This document shows positions 1 to 6,294 of a DNA stretch of 6,294 bases, piece after piece; within the stretch, counting starts at the first letter, position 1; every line of letters starts with the position of its first letter. A program made the position numbers and the translations under genes. The stretch spans positions 6,997-13,290 of the forward strand of contig DCAK01000104.1 in NCBI GenBank assembly GCA_002311925.1. Reading direction: 5' to 3'. The stretch is from Planctomycetes bacterium UBA1135. Lineage in GTDB: Bacteria > Planctomycetota > UBA1135. Under the pieces are notes generated by a model. It saw only the letters and a program-made list of their open reading frames with translations. It made no database searches and was not told the DNA's origin.

Positions 1-893
1 CTCAAGCCCCATTGGAGCGCGAATTCGTCCTTTTCGCCCGCATCCAGATAGAGCGCCTTGAGCCCGCGAAGGGACTCGGCGTGGGCCGGGTCCTCCACCA
101 TCCGCAGGGGGTCGTTGGCCAACCACTTTTCAAAGATTTCGCCACGGATTTCTCCGGTTTCAGGGTCCACCGGCAATTGAACCCCAAGGGAAGCCTCCGC
201 ATCGGGTGAATAGCAGGAGGCCATGGCGATCATTTCGAGGCCCGCGTGTTCGGCGTGCCCGAATTCATCCAGACCGGGTAGAGCCTCGAGAAAGGCTTGG
301 GGGCCGCCGAATCTTTGCCAGCAGGCGAGAGCGTCGGGGAAACCACGGGTGTGGGAGACGTCGAAGCCCATGTCTCCGCAGTGGCTTCCGGCGGCGGAAA
401 AGAAACCTCCCCTTCGCATGGCGAGACGAAGGGCGCCGTAGCCGCCGCTGGATTTTCCGATGACGACCCGTTTGCCCTCTCCGCCGCAAGCCCATTTTTC
501 TTCGACAACGGGTATCAATTCGTCCATCAGCATGTCCTCGTAGAGGCCGGTCCCCGGTGAATTGAGGTATTGGGACCCGCCAAGCCGGGTTTCACAGGAC
601 GGCCAGAGGAACACGGCGGGGGGGCTTTCGCCTTCGGCCATCAATCGGGCGATCCTTTCGGGAAGGTTTTCCTGCCACAGCGAACTCTTGTTCAGGACCT
701 TGTGGCCGAATCCGGTGTATCCCACAAGCACGCAAACAAGCGGGAGTCCTTCTCCCCCGCCCGAAGGGATGAGAACCGGGTGGGCTCTTGTAGCGGGATC
801 CCCGAGAGGGTTATCCGCAAGGGCTGCACTCGCAACACTAAGAACCGAAAGGGTCGAGCCGCCTGCTAATTCCCGTCGGTATTGGAAGTCCAT
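1..893 (-). CDS. Esterase D-type alpha/beta hydrolase, 3' end beyond window
   Basis: This reading frame is open from the ATG at 893-891 to the left edge, giving 297 codons with no stop. It resembles the putative esterase family (Esterase D/PHB, alpha/beta hydrolase fold), whose members hydrolyse carboxylic esters. Landmarks are an N-terminal NPLGDP segment (residues 28-33), a core strand leading to GYTGFG (58-63), a GGSQYLNS stretch (105-112), and EDMLMDELIPVVEEKW (119-134), the family's segment before the nucleophile. The nucleophile elbow is GKSSGG (146-151), with Ser148 the likely catalytic serine. LDAGEKDEF near the edge supplies the probable catalytic Asp (about 289). The catalytic His would lie outside the window. 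There is no signal peptide, so the protein is probably cytoplasmic. An in-frame TAA two codons upstream fixes this ATG as the earliest start, and it has no clear Shine-Dalgarno. It is divergent from mltA. The substrate cannot be told. Confidence 0.88.
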   Translation of the reverse strand, partial: MDFQYRRELAGGSTLSVLSVASAALADNPLGDPATRAHPVLIPSGGGEGLPLVCVLVGYTGFGHKVLNKSSLWQENLPERIARLMAEGESPPAVFLWPSCETRLGGSQYLNSPGTGLYEDMLMDELIPVVEEKWACGGEGKRVVIGKSSGGYGALRLAMRRGGFFSAAGSHCGDMGFDVSHTRGFPDALACWQRFGGPQAFLEALPGLDEFGHAEHAGLEMIAMASCYSPDAEASLGVQLPVDPETGEIRGEIFEKWLANDPLRMVEDPAHAESLRGLKALYLDAGEKDEFALQWGL

Positions 894-1007
894 GATTTAT
901 GAGAATTCGAAAGATGCCGAAGCGCGTGAATCTCACCGTGGCGAATTTACTTGTTTTCTGTAGTTAAGCACTTGCAGATGACCTTCTCCGCAGAATAGCC
1001 TCTCGGA
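894..1007. promoter_or_regulatory. Divergent intergenic region, hydrolase and mltA
   Basis: This 114-bp gap separates two divergently transcribed genes, so promoters for both should lie here or at its edges. The stretch from about 942 to 972 is visibly richer in A+T than its surroundings and is the likeliest promoter area. I found no convincing -35/-10 pair at normal spacing on either strand. The role is inferred from gene orientation, not from a recognised motif. Confidence 0.4.
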
Positions 1008-2183
1008 ATGAAACAGGCCGCCGCTGTCCTAACCCTCATCGGGCTAGCTTCCTGCGTGGCCCCCGTTGTGGAGGAACTCGACCCCTTCGCCATTGAACTT
1101 CCTCCGGGGGAACTCGGCCTGGAACCTCTCCCTGATGGCTCCACTTGGCCTGATTTCTCCATTGGCTGGGCTCATAGAGAGGATCTCGCTCTGGCCGTAG
1201 ATTTCAGCCTGGATTACTTGGCCAAGCCAACCTCTGAGGAATTCTTCCCCTACGGCCCCATCACCCATGAGCGCATGGTGAAGTCCCTGGAGCGATTCGG
1301 GGAACTGGTGCGCACCTCGGAATCCTCCGACACCTTCCGCGAATCCCTGGTCGAGGAGTTCGAAGTTTGGATGGCCCGAGGCCGGAGCGGCGAGGGCGAA
1401 GTCATGTTCACCGGCTACTGCACCCCGATTCTCAAGGGCTCGCTCGAGCCGACCGCCGTCTATCGCTTTCCTCTCTACAAGAAGCCGGACGACCTGGTGA
1501 AGGGAAAGGACGGCGCCATCCTGGGAAGAAAAACCGCGGGCGGTGGGCTCACCCCTTATTGGACCACCCGGGAGCTTCTGGAGGGTGGTCATCTCGAGGG
1601 TCTTGAACTTCTCTGGCTGGACGACGCCTTCGACGCCTACATCGCCCTAGTGCAGGGTTCGGCCATCATCGAATTGACCGACGGCTCACGAATGGAGATT
1701 GGTTATTCCGCCACCAACGGGCGTGAATACAAGAGCGTCGGGAAAATCCTCCTCGACAAGGGCCTTCTGAAGAAATCGGAACTGTCCCTGGCCCGCATGC
1801 GGGAATATTTCGTCGCAAACCCCGGAGCGGTCGACGAGATCCTTCCCATGAATCCACGATTCGTGTTCTTCCAGGCCTCGGAAGGCGGGCCCTTCGGATG
1901 CCTGGGCCAGCCGGTGACGGCCCTGCACACCCTGGCAACGGACAAGGATGTCTTCCCGAGAGGGGCGGTCGCCTATGCGGAAGTCCGCTTGCCGGATTTC
2001 AACGCCGACGGCAAGCTCATCCAAAGACCCATGCGTTTCTTCGCGCTCGACCAGGACCGTGGCGGGGCCATCCGGTCGGCCGGCCGATGCGACGTATTCA
2101 TCGGCGTGGGCCCGGATGCCGTAGCCAAGGCTGGCCATGTCCTCTCGATGGGACGCCTCTACTACTTGTTCCTCAAGGAATAA
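1008..2183 (+). CDS. mltA: Membrane-bound lytic murein transglycosylase A (MltA), lipoprotein
   Basis: A 391-residue MltA-family enzyme; E. coli MltA is 365 residues. The family cleaves the MurNAc-GlcNAc bond of peptidoglycan with formation of 1,6-anhydroMurNAc. The N-terminus is a short lipoprotein signal ending in a lipobox LASC, with Cys16 the lipidated residue, so the mature protein should sit in the outer membrane facing the periplasm. The MltA domain begins near FTGYCTP (134-140) and continues through the conserved VQGSAII (215-221) and the NGREYKSVGKILLDKG block (237-252). NPRFVFFQ (282-289) leads into the C-terminal 3D domain. DRGGAI (350-355) and CDVFIGVGPDA (361-371) match the E. 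coli DVGGAI and DIYQGIG segments. Asp362 aligns with catalytic Asp308 (mature numbering) of E. coli. An in-frame TAG at 996-998 makes this the first available ATG, and no good Shine-Dalgarno precedes it. The oxidoreductase gene follows after 26 nt. Confidence 0.95.
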   Translation: MKQAAAVLTLIGLASCVAPVVEELDPFAIELPPGELGLEPLPDGSTWPDFSIGWAHREDLALAVDFSLDYLAKPTSEEFFPYGPITHERMVKSLERFGELVRTSESSDTFRESLVEEFEVWMARGRSGEGEVMFTGYCTPILKGSLEPTAVYRFPLYKKPDDLVKGKDGAILGRKTAGGGLTPYWTTRELLEGGHLEGLELLWLDDAFDAYIALVQGSAIIELTDGSRMEIGYSATNGREYKSVGKILLDKGLLKKSELSLARMREYFVANPGAVDEILPMNPRFVFFQASEGGPFGCLGQPVTALHTLATDKDVFPRGAVAYAEVRLPDFNADGKLIQRPMRFFALDQDRGGAIRSAGRCDVFIGVGPDAVAKAGHVLSMGRLYYLFLKE

Positions 2184-2190
2184 GGCCCCC

Positions 2191-2206
2191 GGGGATATCC
2201 TTCCCC
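2191..2206 (+). other. Small inverted repeat in the mltA-oxidoreductase gap
   Basis: GGGGA (2191-2195) and TCCCC (2202-2206) can pair around a six-base loop, ending three bases before the ATG at 2210. The sequence also holds overlapping short palindromes (CCCCGGGG at 2187-2194, GGATATCC at 2193-2200). There is no T-run after it, so it is not a standard terminator. If it forms in the mRNA it would cover the ribosome-binding area of the downstream gene. A five-base stem in GC-rich DNA can easily arise by chance. Confidence 0.3.
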
Positions 2207-2209
2207 CTC

Positions 2210-4453
2210 ATGGCAAGGAAGCGGCGCGGGTTCCGGGAACTCATCCACTCGTGGGTGCCCTTCGGCCTTGGAGAGACCAAGCCTCGCCATTTCCTGGAAA
2301 TGTTCCGGGTGATCTGGGAGAACCGGGACAACCTTCCTTATGCATGGAGGGTCCTGACCCGAGGAGTTTGTGACGGCTGCGCCCTGGGAACCACGGGGCT
2401 GAAAGATTGGACGATTGAGGGGACCCATCTCTGCATGGTGCGGCTCGAACTCCTTCGGCTCAACACGATGCCGGCGATGGACCCCGCTCTTCTCGAGGAT
2501 GTTTCAACCTTGAAAGAGATGACGGGGAAGGAACTTCGGGGATTGGGTCGACTGTCCCATCCCATGCGTCGCCTGCCGGGCGAGGTTGGCTTCACCCGAA
2601 TCCCATGGGAGGAGTTGTGGAGAGACGTGGGGGCCCGCTGGAGATTGGCCAACCCCAAGCGAACCGCGATGTACGTCACGAGCCGGGGCATCACCAACGA
2701 GACCTATTACACGGCCGGAAAAGTGATGCGCTACCTGGGCTCTCCCCATGTCGACAACTCCGCCAGGCTCTGCCACTCGCCGAGCACCACCGGGCTCAAC
2801 AAGACCCTGGGAGTCGCCGCCACCACCTGTTCCTATCGCGACTTCTACGAGGCCGACCTCATCGTTTTCTTCGGGTCGAATCCGGCCAACGACCAACCCG
2901 TGGTCACCAAGTACCTGGACGAGGCGAAAAAGCGCGGGGCGCGCATTCTTCAGGTCAACGCCTTCCGGGAACCCGGGATGAGAAGGTACTGGGTGCCCTC
3001 CACCCTTCGTTCGGCGCTTTTCGGAACCAAAATTTGCGACAGGGATTATCTGGTCCGGGTGGGCGGCGACCTCGCCTTTCTCAACGCGGTCGCCAAGGTC
3101 CTGATTTCCCGCGAGGCCTGGAAGGAGGATTTCGTTCGGGAAGCTGTCGAGGGGTTCAAGGAATGGAAAGCCATTCTTGAAGAGCAGGACATGGACGAAC
3201 TCTGCAAGGGGGCCGGAACCACACGAAAGGAGGTCGAGAGTTTCGCTTCGGAAATCGAAAGCGCGGACAAGGGGATTTTCGTTTGGTCCATGGGCATCAC
3301 CCAACATGTCCATGGGGCCGAAACTGTTGCGGCAATCGTCAACCTTGGACTGCTCCGAGAATTCGTGGGTCGTCCCGGGTGCGGGATGATGCCCATTCGT
3401 GGACACTCGGGCGTTCAGGGCGGAGCCGAAATGGGAGCCTACGCCACATCCCTTCCCGGCGGCCTTCCCGTGAACGCAGCGAACGCAGCCCACTTTTCCT
3501 CCCTTTGGGAATTCCCAGTACCCGAGGAACCCGGGATGACCACGGTCGAGGCTCTTGAAGCCGCCGGGAAAGGAGAACTTGACGTTTTCTACTGCATTGG
3601 CGGAAATTTCCTGGCAACGATGCCCGAACCTGACCGGGTGGAAAAAGCCCTGAAGAAAATTCCCCTGCGCATCCATTCCGACATCGTGGTCACCCATTCG
3701 ATGCTCGTGCCCGCAAAGGAGGCCGTCTACCTTCTTCCCGCGAGAACCCGTTACGAGCAGCAGGGTGGTGGAACGGAAACCACGACCGAAAGGCGGGTGG
3801 TCTTTTCCCCCTACATCCCGGGCCACGACATCGGCGAAGCTCGCGCGGAATGGGAGATGCTGGTTCAGCTGGCGGAAGCCGTGGTGCCCGGAAGCGGTGA
3901 AATCCTGGGTCTCGCGGATACGAAAGAAGTCCGGGCCGATATTGCCCGGGCGGTCCCCTTTTACGCCGGAATCGAAAATCTCCAGGCCCAAGGCGACCAG
4001 TTCCAATGGGGAGGCCCCCTGCTTTGTGAGGACAGGACCTTCCCCACCGAAAGCGGCAAGGCCCGACTGGTGGCATCCACTCCGCCGCGGAGGAAAAAGA
4101 AGGGTGCCGACGTTTTCATTCTCGCCACCCGGCGCGGAAAGCAGTTCAACTCGATGGTGCAAAAAGATCGGGACCCCCTCACCGGCGCGGAAAGGGACCA
4201 TGTCTTCATGCATCCTCAGGACGCGGAAAATCTGGGCCTGGCCGCCGAGGAATCCATCATCCTCCGAAACAAGTCAGGGGAATTCCACGGCCGCGTTTTC
4301 CTGGCCGAAATCGCCCGTGGGACCCTTCAAGGGCATTGGCCCGAGGTCAATGTCCTCATCGCCCATGGCCGAGTGGATGCGGGGGGCGGGGTTCCCGACT
4401 ACAACGCCGATGTCAAGGTCGAACCCGCCGCGAAATCGCCAGGCCGAGGCTGA
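2210..4453 (+). CDS. FdhF/YdeP-family molybdopterin oxidoreductase
   Basis: A 747-residue protein of the formate-dehydrogenase-like FdhF/YdeP branch of the bis-MGD molybdoenzymes; family members are of similar size. Near the N-terminus, CDGC (Cys54, Cys57) and Cys75 fit the putative N-terminal Fe-S site of this branch. The central molybdopterin domain covers roughly residues 100-480. ARLCHSPS places Cys188, encoded by TGC, at the position of the Sec140 molybdenum ligand of E. coli FdhH, so this is a cysteine and not a selenocysteine enzyme. Other landmarks are FFGSNPANDQPV (MGD contact region) and GRPGCGMMPIRGHSGVQGG, typical of the family. A C-terminal molydop-binding domain begins near residue 634 (ILATRRGKQFNSMVQ). 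There is no Tat or Sec signal, so it is probably cytoplasmic. The substrate is unknown; E. coli YdeP is linked to acid resistance. No partner subunit or fdhD lies in the window. The ATG at 2210 was chosen because the open frame upstream to 1898 overlaps conserved mltA. Confidence 0.92.
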   Translation: MARKRRGFRELIHSWVPFGLGETKPRHFLEMFRVIWENRDNLPYAWRVLTRGVCDGCALGTTGLKDWTIEGTHLCMVRLELLRLNTMPAMDPALLEDVSTLKEMTGKELRGLGRLSHPMRRLPGEVGFTRIPWEELWRDVGARWRLANPKRTAMYVTSRGITNETYYTAGKVMRYLGSPHVDNSARLCHSPSTTGLNKTLGVAATTCSYRDFYEADLIVFFGSNPANDQPVVTKYLDEAKKRGARILQVNAFREPGMRRYWVPSTLRSALFGTKICDRDYLVRVGGDLAFLNAVAKVLISREAWKEDFVREAVEGFKEWKAILEEQDMDELCKGAGTTRKEVESFASEIESADKGIFVWSMGITQHVHGAETVAAIVNLGLLREFVGRPGCGMMPIRGHSGVQGGAEMGAYATSLPGGLPVNAANAAHFSSLWEFPVPEEPGMTTVEALEAAGKGELDVFYCIGGNFLATMPEPDRVEKALKKIPLRIHSDIVVTHSMLVPAKEAVYLLPARTRYEQQGGGTETTTERRVVFSPYIPGHDIGEARAEWEMLVQLAEAVVPGSGEILGLADTKEVRADIARAVPFYAGIENLQAQGDQFQWGGPLLCEDRTFPTESGKARLVASTPPRRKKKGADVFILATRRGKQFNSMVQKDRDPLTGAERDHVFMHPQDAENLGLAAEESIILRNKSGEFHGRVFLAEIARGTLQGHWPEVNVLIAHGRVDAGGGVPDYNADVKVEPAAKSPGRG
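3472..3489 (+). repeat. 9-bp tandem duplication, in frame
   Basis: GAACGCAGC occurs twice head to tail inside the oxidoreductase gene and encodes the repeated residues NAANAA (422-427). It is in frame and harmless to the reading frame. It looks like a small slippage duplication in a loop; no function is implied. Confidence 0.6.
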
Positions 4454-5273
4454 GGAAAATCAGAACGGCTCCGCCCAGGGCGGCGGTCGAGGGGAGCCCA
4501 TCCCCGAGGAAAATTCCCAAAATCATGGCGAACACCACGCCGATGTAACCGATTTGAGTGGCTTTGGATGCGCTGAGATGGCGGAGTGAATGGGTGAGGC
4601 AGACCTGCCCCGATTGGGTCGCCAACCCGAGGACCAGGACCCATGGCCATTCCACGGCGAGTGGGAGCTGGCTGCCGGCCCCCAGGAGGAACGCCAGCGG
4701 GATGGAAACGAGGGGGAAGCACAGAACGATGGTCATGGGGTGCTCGCTTGAGTGAAGAACCCGCACCGTGGAATAAGCCGCAGCCGACATGGCCGCGCAG
4801 CCGAGAGCGAACAGAACGCCTTCTCCGTCGCCGTCGGGTGAAAATCCACGAACCAGGGCGACCCCGCTCAATCCAACCAACAAGCCCAAAATGCGTCTTT
4901 TCCCCAACTTTTCACCCAGGAACATGCCGCCAATGACCGCCGCGAACAGAGGGGTCGTGTTGTAAAGGGTGACGGCGGTTCCAAGAGGAATCCTCTTGAT
5001 GGCCTCGAAATAGAAGGCGAGCCCGAGGAAGCCGAGAACCGCCCGTTGAACCAGGAGCAGCGGCCTCTTGGGAAGGGCCGCCCGCCCCGCCTTGCGGAGG
5101 GCCCAAGCGGTGAGAAGAACCGACAAAAGGCTCCTCCACAGGATTTTGTCCATCGTCGGCATGTCCGGAAGAAGCCGGGCCGAAGCCGCCATGACCACCA
5201 AAGAGGCGGCAGCCGCCAACATCCACAGCACCCCTGGTGAAGGCAAATTCAGCTTGGGTGTGGAATCCGACAC
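4413..5273 (-). CDS. EamA/DMT-superfamily transporter, 10 TM
   Basis: An integral membrane protein of about 286 residues with ten hydrophobic helices in two five-helix EamA repeats, the normal size and layout for the drug/metabolite transporter superfamily. Helices lie near residues 14-35, 44-60, 72-92, 96-120, 127-143, 152-173, 180-199, 209-230, 239-258 and 264-281. Each repeat ends with the family's signature: NTTPLFAAVIGGMFLGEKLG (105-124) for the first and GYIGVVFAMILGIFLGDG (242-259) for the second. Members export amino acids, metabolites or nucleotide precursors; the substrate cannot be told here. The start is uncertain. GTG at 5273 keeps the family's SPGVLWML lead-in to helix 1, TTG at 5279 is also possible, and ATG at 5222 has an AGGGG eight bases upstream but would shorten helix 1. 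The open frame extends further upstream to 5510, but that part overlaps the divergent gene and is not transporter-like. The 3' end overlaps the oxidoreductase gene by 41 bp. Confidence 0.9.
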   Translation of the reverse strand: MSDSTPKLNLPSPGVLWMLAAAASLVVMAASARLLPDMPTMDKILWRSLLSVLLTAWALRKAGRAALPKRPLLLVQRAVLGFLGLAFYFEAIKRIPLGTAVTLYNTTPLFAAVIGGMFLGEKLGKRRILGLLVGLSGVALVRGFSPDGDGEGVLFALGCAAMSAAAYSTVRVLHSSEHPMTIVLCFPLVSIPLAFLLGAGSQLPLAVEWPWVLVLGLATQSGQVCLTHSLRHLSASKATQIGYIGVVFAMILGIFLGDGLPSTAALGGAVLIFLSLGLAISRRVRP

Positions 5274-5280
5274 CCCCAAG
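5253..5280. promoter_or_regulatory. Imperfect inverted repeat between divergent genes
   Basis: CTTGGGTGT (5253-5261) is mirrored by ACACCCCCAAG (5270-5280): nine paired positions interrupted by two extra C bases, around an eight-base centre. It overlaps the presumed transporter start and lies 23 bases before the TTG start of the GrpE-like gene. Its position between two divergent starts fits an operator for a dimeric regulator, or an mRNA hairpin at the transporter 5' end. No protein or regulon is recognised. Confidence 0.35.
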
Positions 5281-5303
5281 AGATAGCATCGCCGACAAGG
5301 GCC

Positions 5304-6203
5304 TTGTTCCAAGAGACTGACGGTACGCGCGTTCTGCTCTTGGGCGGGGAGGGGAACTCGCCGCTCGGGCAGGCAATTCTTTCGGCCTGGCCGGGAATCC
5401 GGCTGGAGCCGACGGGGAGTGCTCCTGCCAATTGGATTCCCGCACTCCAGGAGCCCTCTCTTGCCGGAATGGTGATTCTGACCGACACCTTCCCCGCCCC
5501 GGCCCTCCAAGTCCTGGCCGAATTGGCCGGCACCCGACCCGGCCTGCGCATTCTCCTCATCACGGGGCCGCGGGGATTGGCCGGCTCTGAAACCCTGCTG
5601 ACCCTTCCTGGCGCCAGGGTGCTACCCGAACCTTGGACTCCGGCCGGGCTTGCCGCCGCCGCCTGCGCATCCGCTCCAGCAGGGGTTCTTCCACCACCGG
5701 GACCGGAAGCGCTTTCCCGACCGGTGATGAGCAATCCTCCCGCGATTTCCGCATCCCCCGCCCTCGACGGAATCTGGAATCACCTGCGGGGGGAAGACCA
5801 GCGGAAGGCGGAAACCATCCAATCTCAAAATTTGGAAATCGCCCGACTCAGGGGCGACAAGGAACAGCAGGCGGAGCGTCGCGGAGCCGACCGCCTCTTG
5901 AAGGGGATTTTCCTTCATCGGGACCGGCTTGCCTCCCTTCTTGAAGAAACTCCGGAAGGCAGGGGGCGCGCCCGGGCCTCGGCCACCTTGCGTTCCCTGG
6001 ATGAATTCCTGGCGACCCAGGGCATTCAGATGGACGCAGCCCCTGACCCCGAGGATGTCCACCTCTCGCAGGTGGTCGCCGAGCGCCCGCGCCTCGACTC
6101 CGACCCCCCTTCCGACCGCATCGTCCGCAAACCTGCCTTTTTTCGCATGGAAGACGGCAGAAGAATCGTGTTGAGACCCGCAGAAATCGAGACCCTGAAC
6201 TGA
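5304..6203 (+). CDS. GrpE-like nucleotide exchange factor with N-terminal pseudo-receiver-like domain
   Basis: A 299-residue protein of unusual composition. Residues 8-120 read like a response-regulator receiver fold: a first strand TRVLLLGG, a third strand ending VILTD (Asp61), a fourth strand LRILLITG (Thr87), then VLPEPWTPAGL. The last matches the receiver 'KPW(T/S)P' turn but with Glu109 for the essential Lys. The acidic pair after strand 1 is also lost (Gly14-Gly15), so phosphorylation is unlikely. A Pro/Ala-rich linker (121-153) follows. Residues 160-200 are charged and likely coiled coil. From 195 onward the pattern resembles GrpE: a helical segment LLKGIFLHRDRLASLLEE, then DVHLSQVV (251-258) like GrpE's 'FDP..HEAV', and RRIVLRPAEIET (286-297) like its 'RVLRPA.V.V' ending. 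An Hsp70 gene starts nine bases later, which supports this reading. The start is TTG at 5304: an in-frame TGA at 5238-5240 precedes it and no ATG lies between. The receiver part is less certain than the GrpE part. Confidence 0.68.
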   Translation: MFQETDGTRVLLLGGEGNSPLGQAILSAWPGIRLEPTGSAPANWIPALQEPSLAGMVILTDTFPAPALQVLAELAGTRPGLRILLITGPRGLAGSETLLTLPGARVLPEPWTPAGLAAAACASAPAGVLPPPGPEALSRPVMSNPPAISASPALDGIWNHLRGEDQRKAETIQSQNLEIARLRGDKEQQAERRGADRLLKGIFLHRDRLASLLEETPEGRGRARASATLRSLDEFLATQGIQMDAAPDPEDVHLSQVVAERPRLDSDPPSDRIVRKPAFFRMEDGRRIVLRPAEIETLN

Positions 6204-6212
6204 ATCATCATC

Positions 6213-6294
6213 ATGTCCTTCACCAACCAAGCTGCCATCGGAATCGACCTTGGAACCACCCTTTCAGCAATCGCGGTCTACGACCCGGCCTCGG
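6213..6294 (+). CDS. Hsp70/DnaK-family chaperone ATPase, N-terminal fragment
   Basis: The ATG at 6213 opens a frame that runs off the right edge after 27 codons. It contains AIGIDLGTTLSAIAVYD, the phosphate-1 loop of the actin/Hsp70 ATPase fold. Asp12, Gly14, Thr15 and Thr16 match Asp8, Gly10, Thr11 and Thr12 of E. coli DnaK. The next residue is Leu17 where DnaK has Asn13, so this is more likely a divergent Hsp70 paralogue than the housekeeping DnaK. It starts nine bases after the GrpE-like stop, so the two are almost certainly one operon. No Shine-Dalgarno is visible, so translation may be coupled to the upstream gene. The substrate-binding part lies outside the window. Confidence 0.88.
   Translation, partial: MSFTNQAAIGIDLGTTLSAIAVYDPAS

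Noticed and set aside
1..870. Several short plus- and minus-strand open frames in the first 870 bases
   Set aside because: All lie in other frames of the hydrolase gene, and their products are Arg/Pro-rich with no recognisable motif.
946..996. Possible promoter elements TTTACT (946-951) and CAGAAT (991-996) upstream of mltA
   Set aside because: Their spacing is far from 16-18 bases, and neither has a suitable partner at the right distance.
1898..2209. The oxidoreductase reading frame stays open upstream to 1898
   Set aside because: This part overlaps the conserved C-terminal catalytic region of MltA in another frame and its translation is Pro/Arg/Gly-rich with no family similarity.
2210..2245. 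RRGF near the N-terminus of the oxidoreductase resembles a twin-arginine export motif
   Set aside because: No hydrophobic segment follows; the next 25 residues are mixed and charged, so a Tat signal is not supported.
2504..4213. A 569-codon open frame antisense to the oxidoreductase
   Set aside because: Long antisense frames are common in GC-rich genes. The product has no recognisable domain, and the opposite strand encodes a well-conserved enzyme.
4471..4483. CCGCCCAGGGCGG hairpin shortly after the oxidoreductase stop, considered as a terminator
   Set aside because: It lies inside the transporter coding sequence, has a very short loop and no T-run on either side.
5622..6230. A 202-codon minus-strand open frame opposite the GrpE-like and Hsp70 genes
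   Set aside because: It is a shadow of the plus-strand genes, crosses the Hsp70 start and shows no domain.

Overview
The window is GC-rich and densely coded on both strands. It holds five complete or nearly complete genes plus a sixth that begins at the right edge. The organism is a diderm bacterium: the second gene encodes a lipoprotein MltA-type murein transglycosylase, which acts in the periplasm of outer-membrane-bearing cells. High GC, non-ATG start codons, almost no Shine-Dalgarno sequences and a divergent GrpE/Hsp70 pair suggest a deep-branching, poorly studied lineage (for example Acidobacteriota, Myxococcota or a related phylum). That placement is a guess; the sequence alone does not fix it.

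Layout. 1-893 (minus): 5' part of an Esterase D-type alpha/beta hydrolase, cut by the left edge. 894-1007: divergent intergenic region. 1008-2183 (plus): mltA, lytic murein transglycosylase A. 2210-4453 (plus): an FdhF/YdeP-family molybdopterin oxidoreductase, 26 nt after mltA and possibly co-transcribed with it. 4413-5273 (minus): a 10-helix EamA/DMT transporter whose 3' end overlaps the oxidoreductase gene by 41 bp in convergent orientation. 5304-6203 (plus): a protein with a degenerate receiver-like N-terminus and a GrpE-like C-terminus. 6213-6294 (plus): the first 27 codons of an Hsp70/DnaK-family ATPase, nine bases downstream.

The first four genes look like unrelated housekeeping or metabolic functions placed side by side. 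The most interesting part is the right end. The GrpE-like gene is followed at once by an Hsp70 gene, which suggests a dedicated chaperone plus nucleotide-exchange-factor pair. The exchange factor appears to carry an extra pseudo-receiver domain that could couple the chaperone to a signal. The identities of the hydrolase, MltA, oxidoreductase and transporter are firm at family level. The GrpE-like assignment rests on C-terminal motif resemblance and on the Hsp70 neighbour. The receiver-like assignment is weaker.
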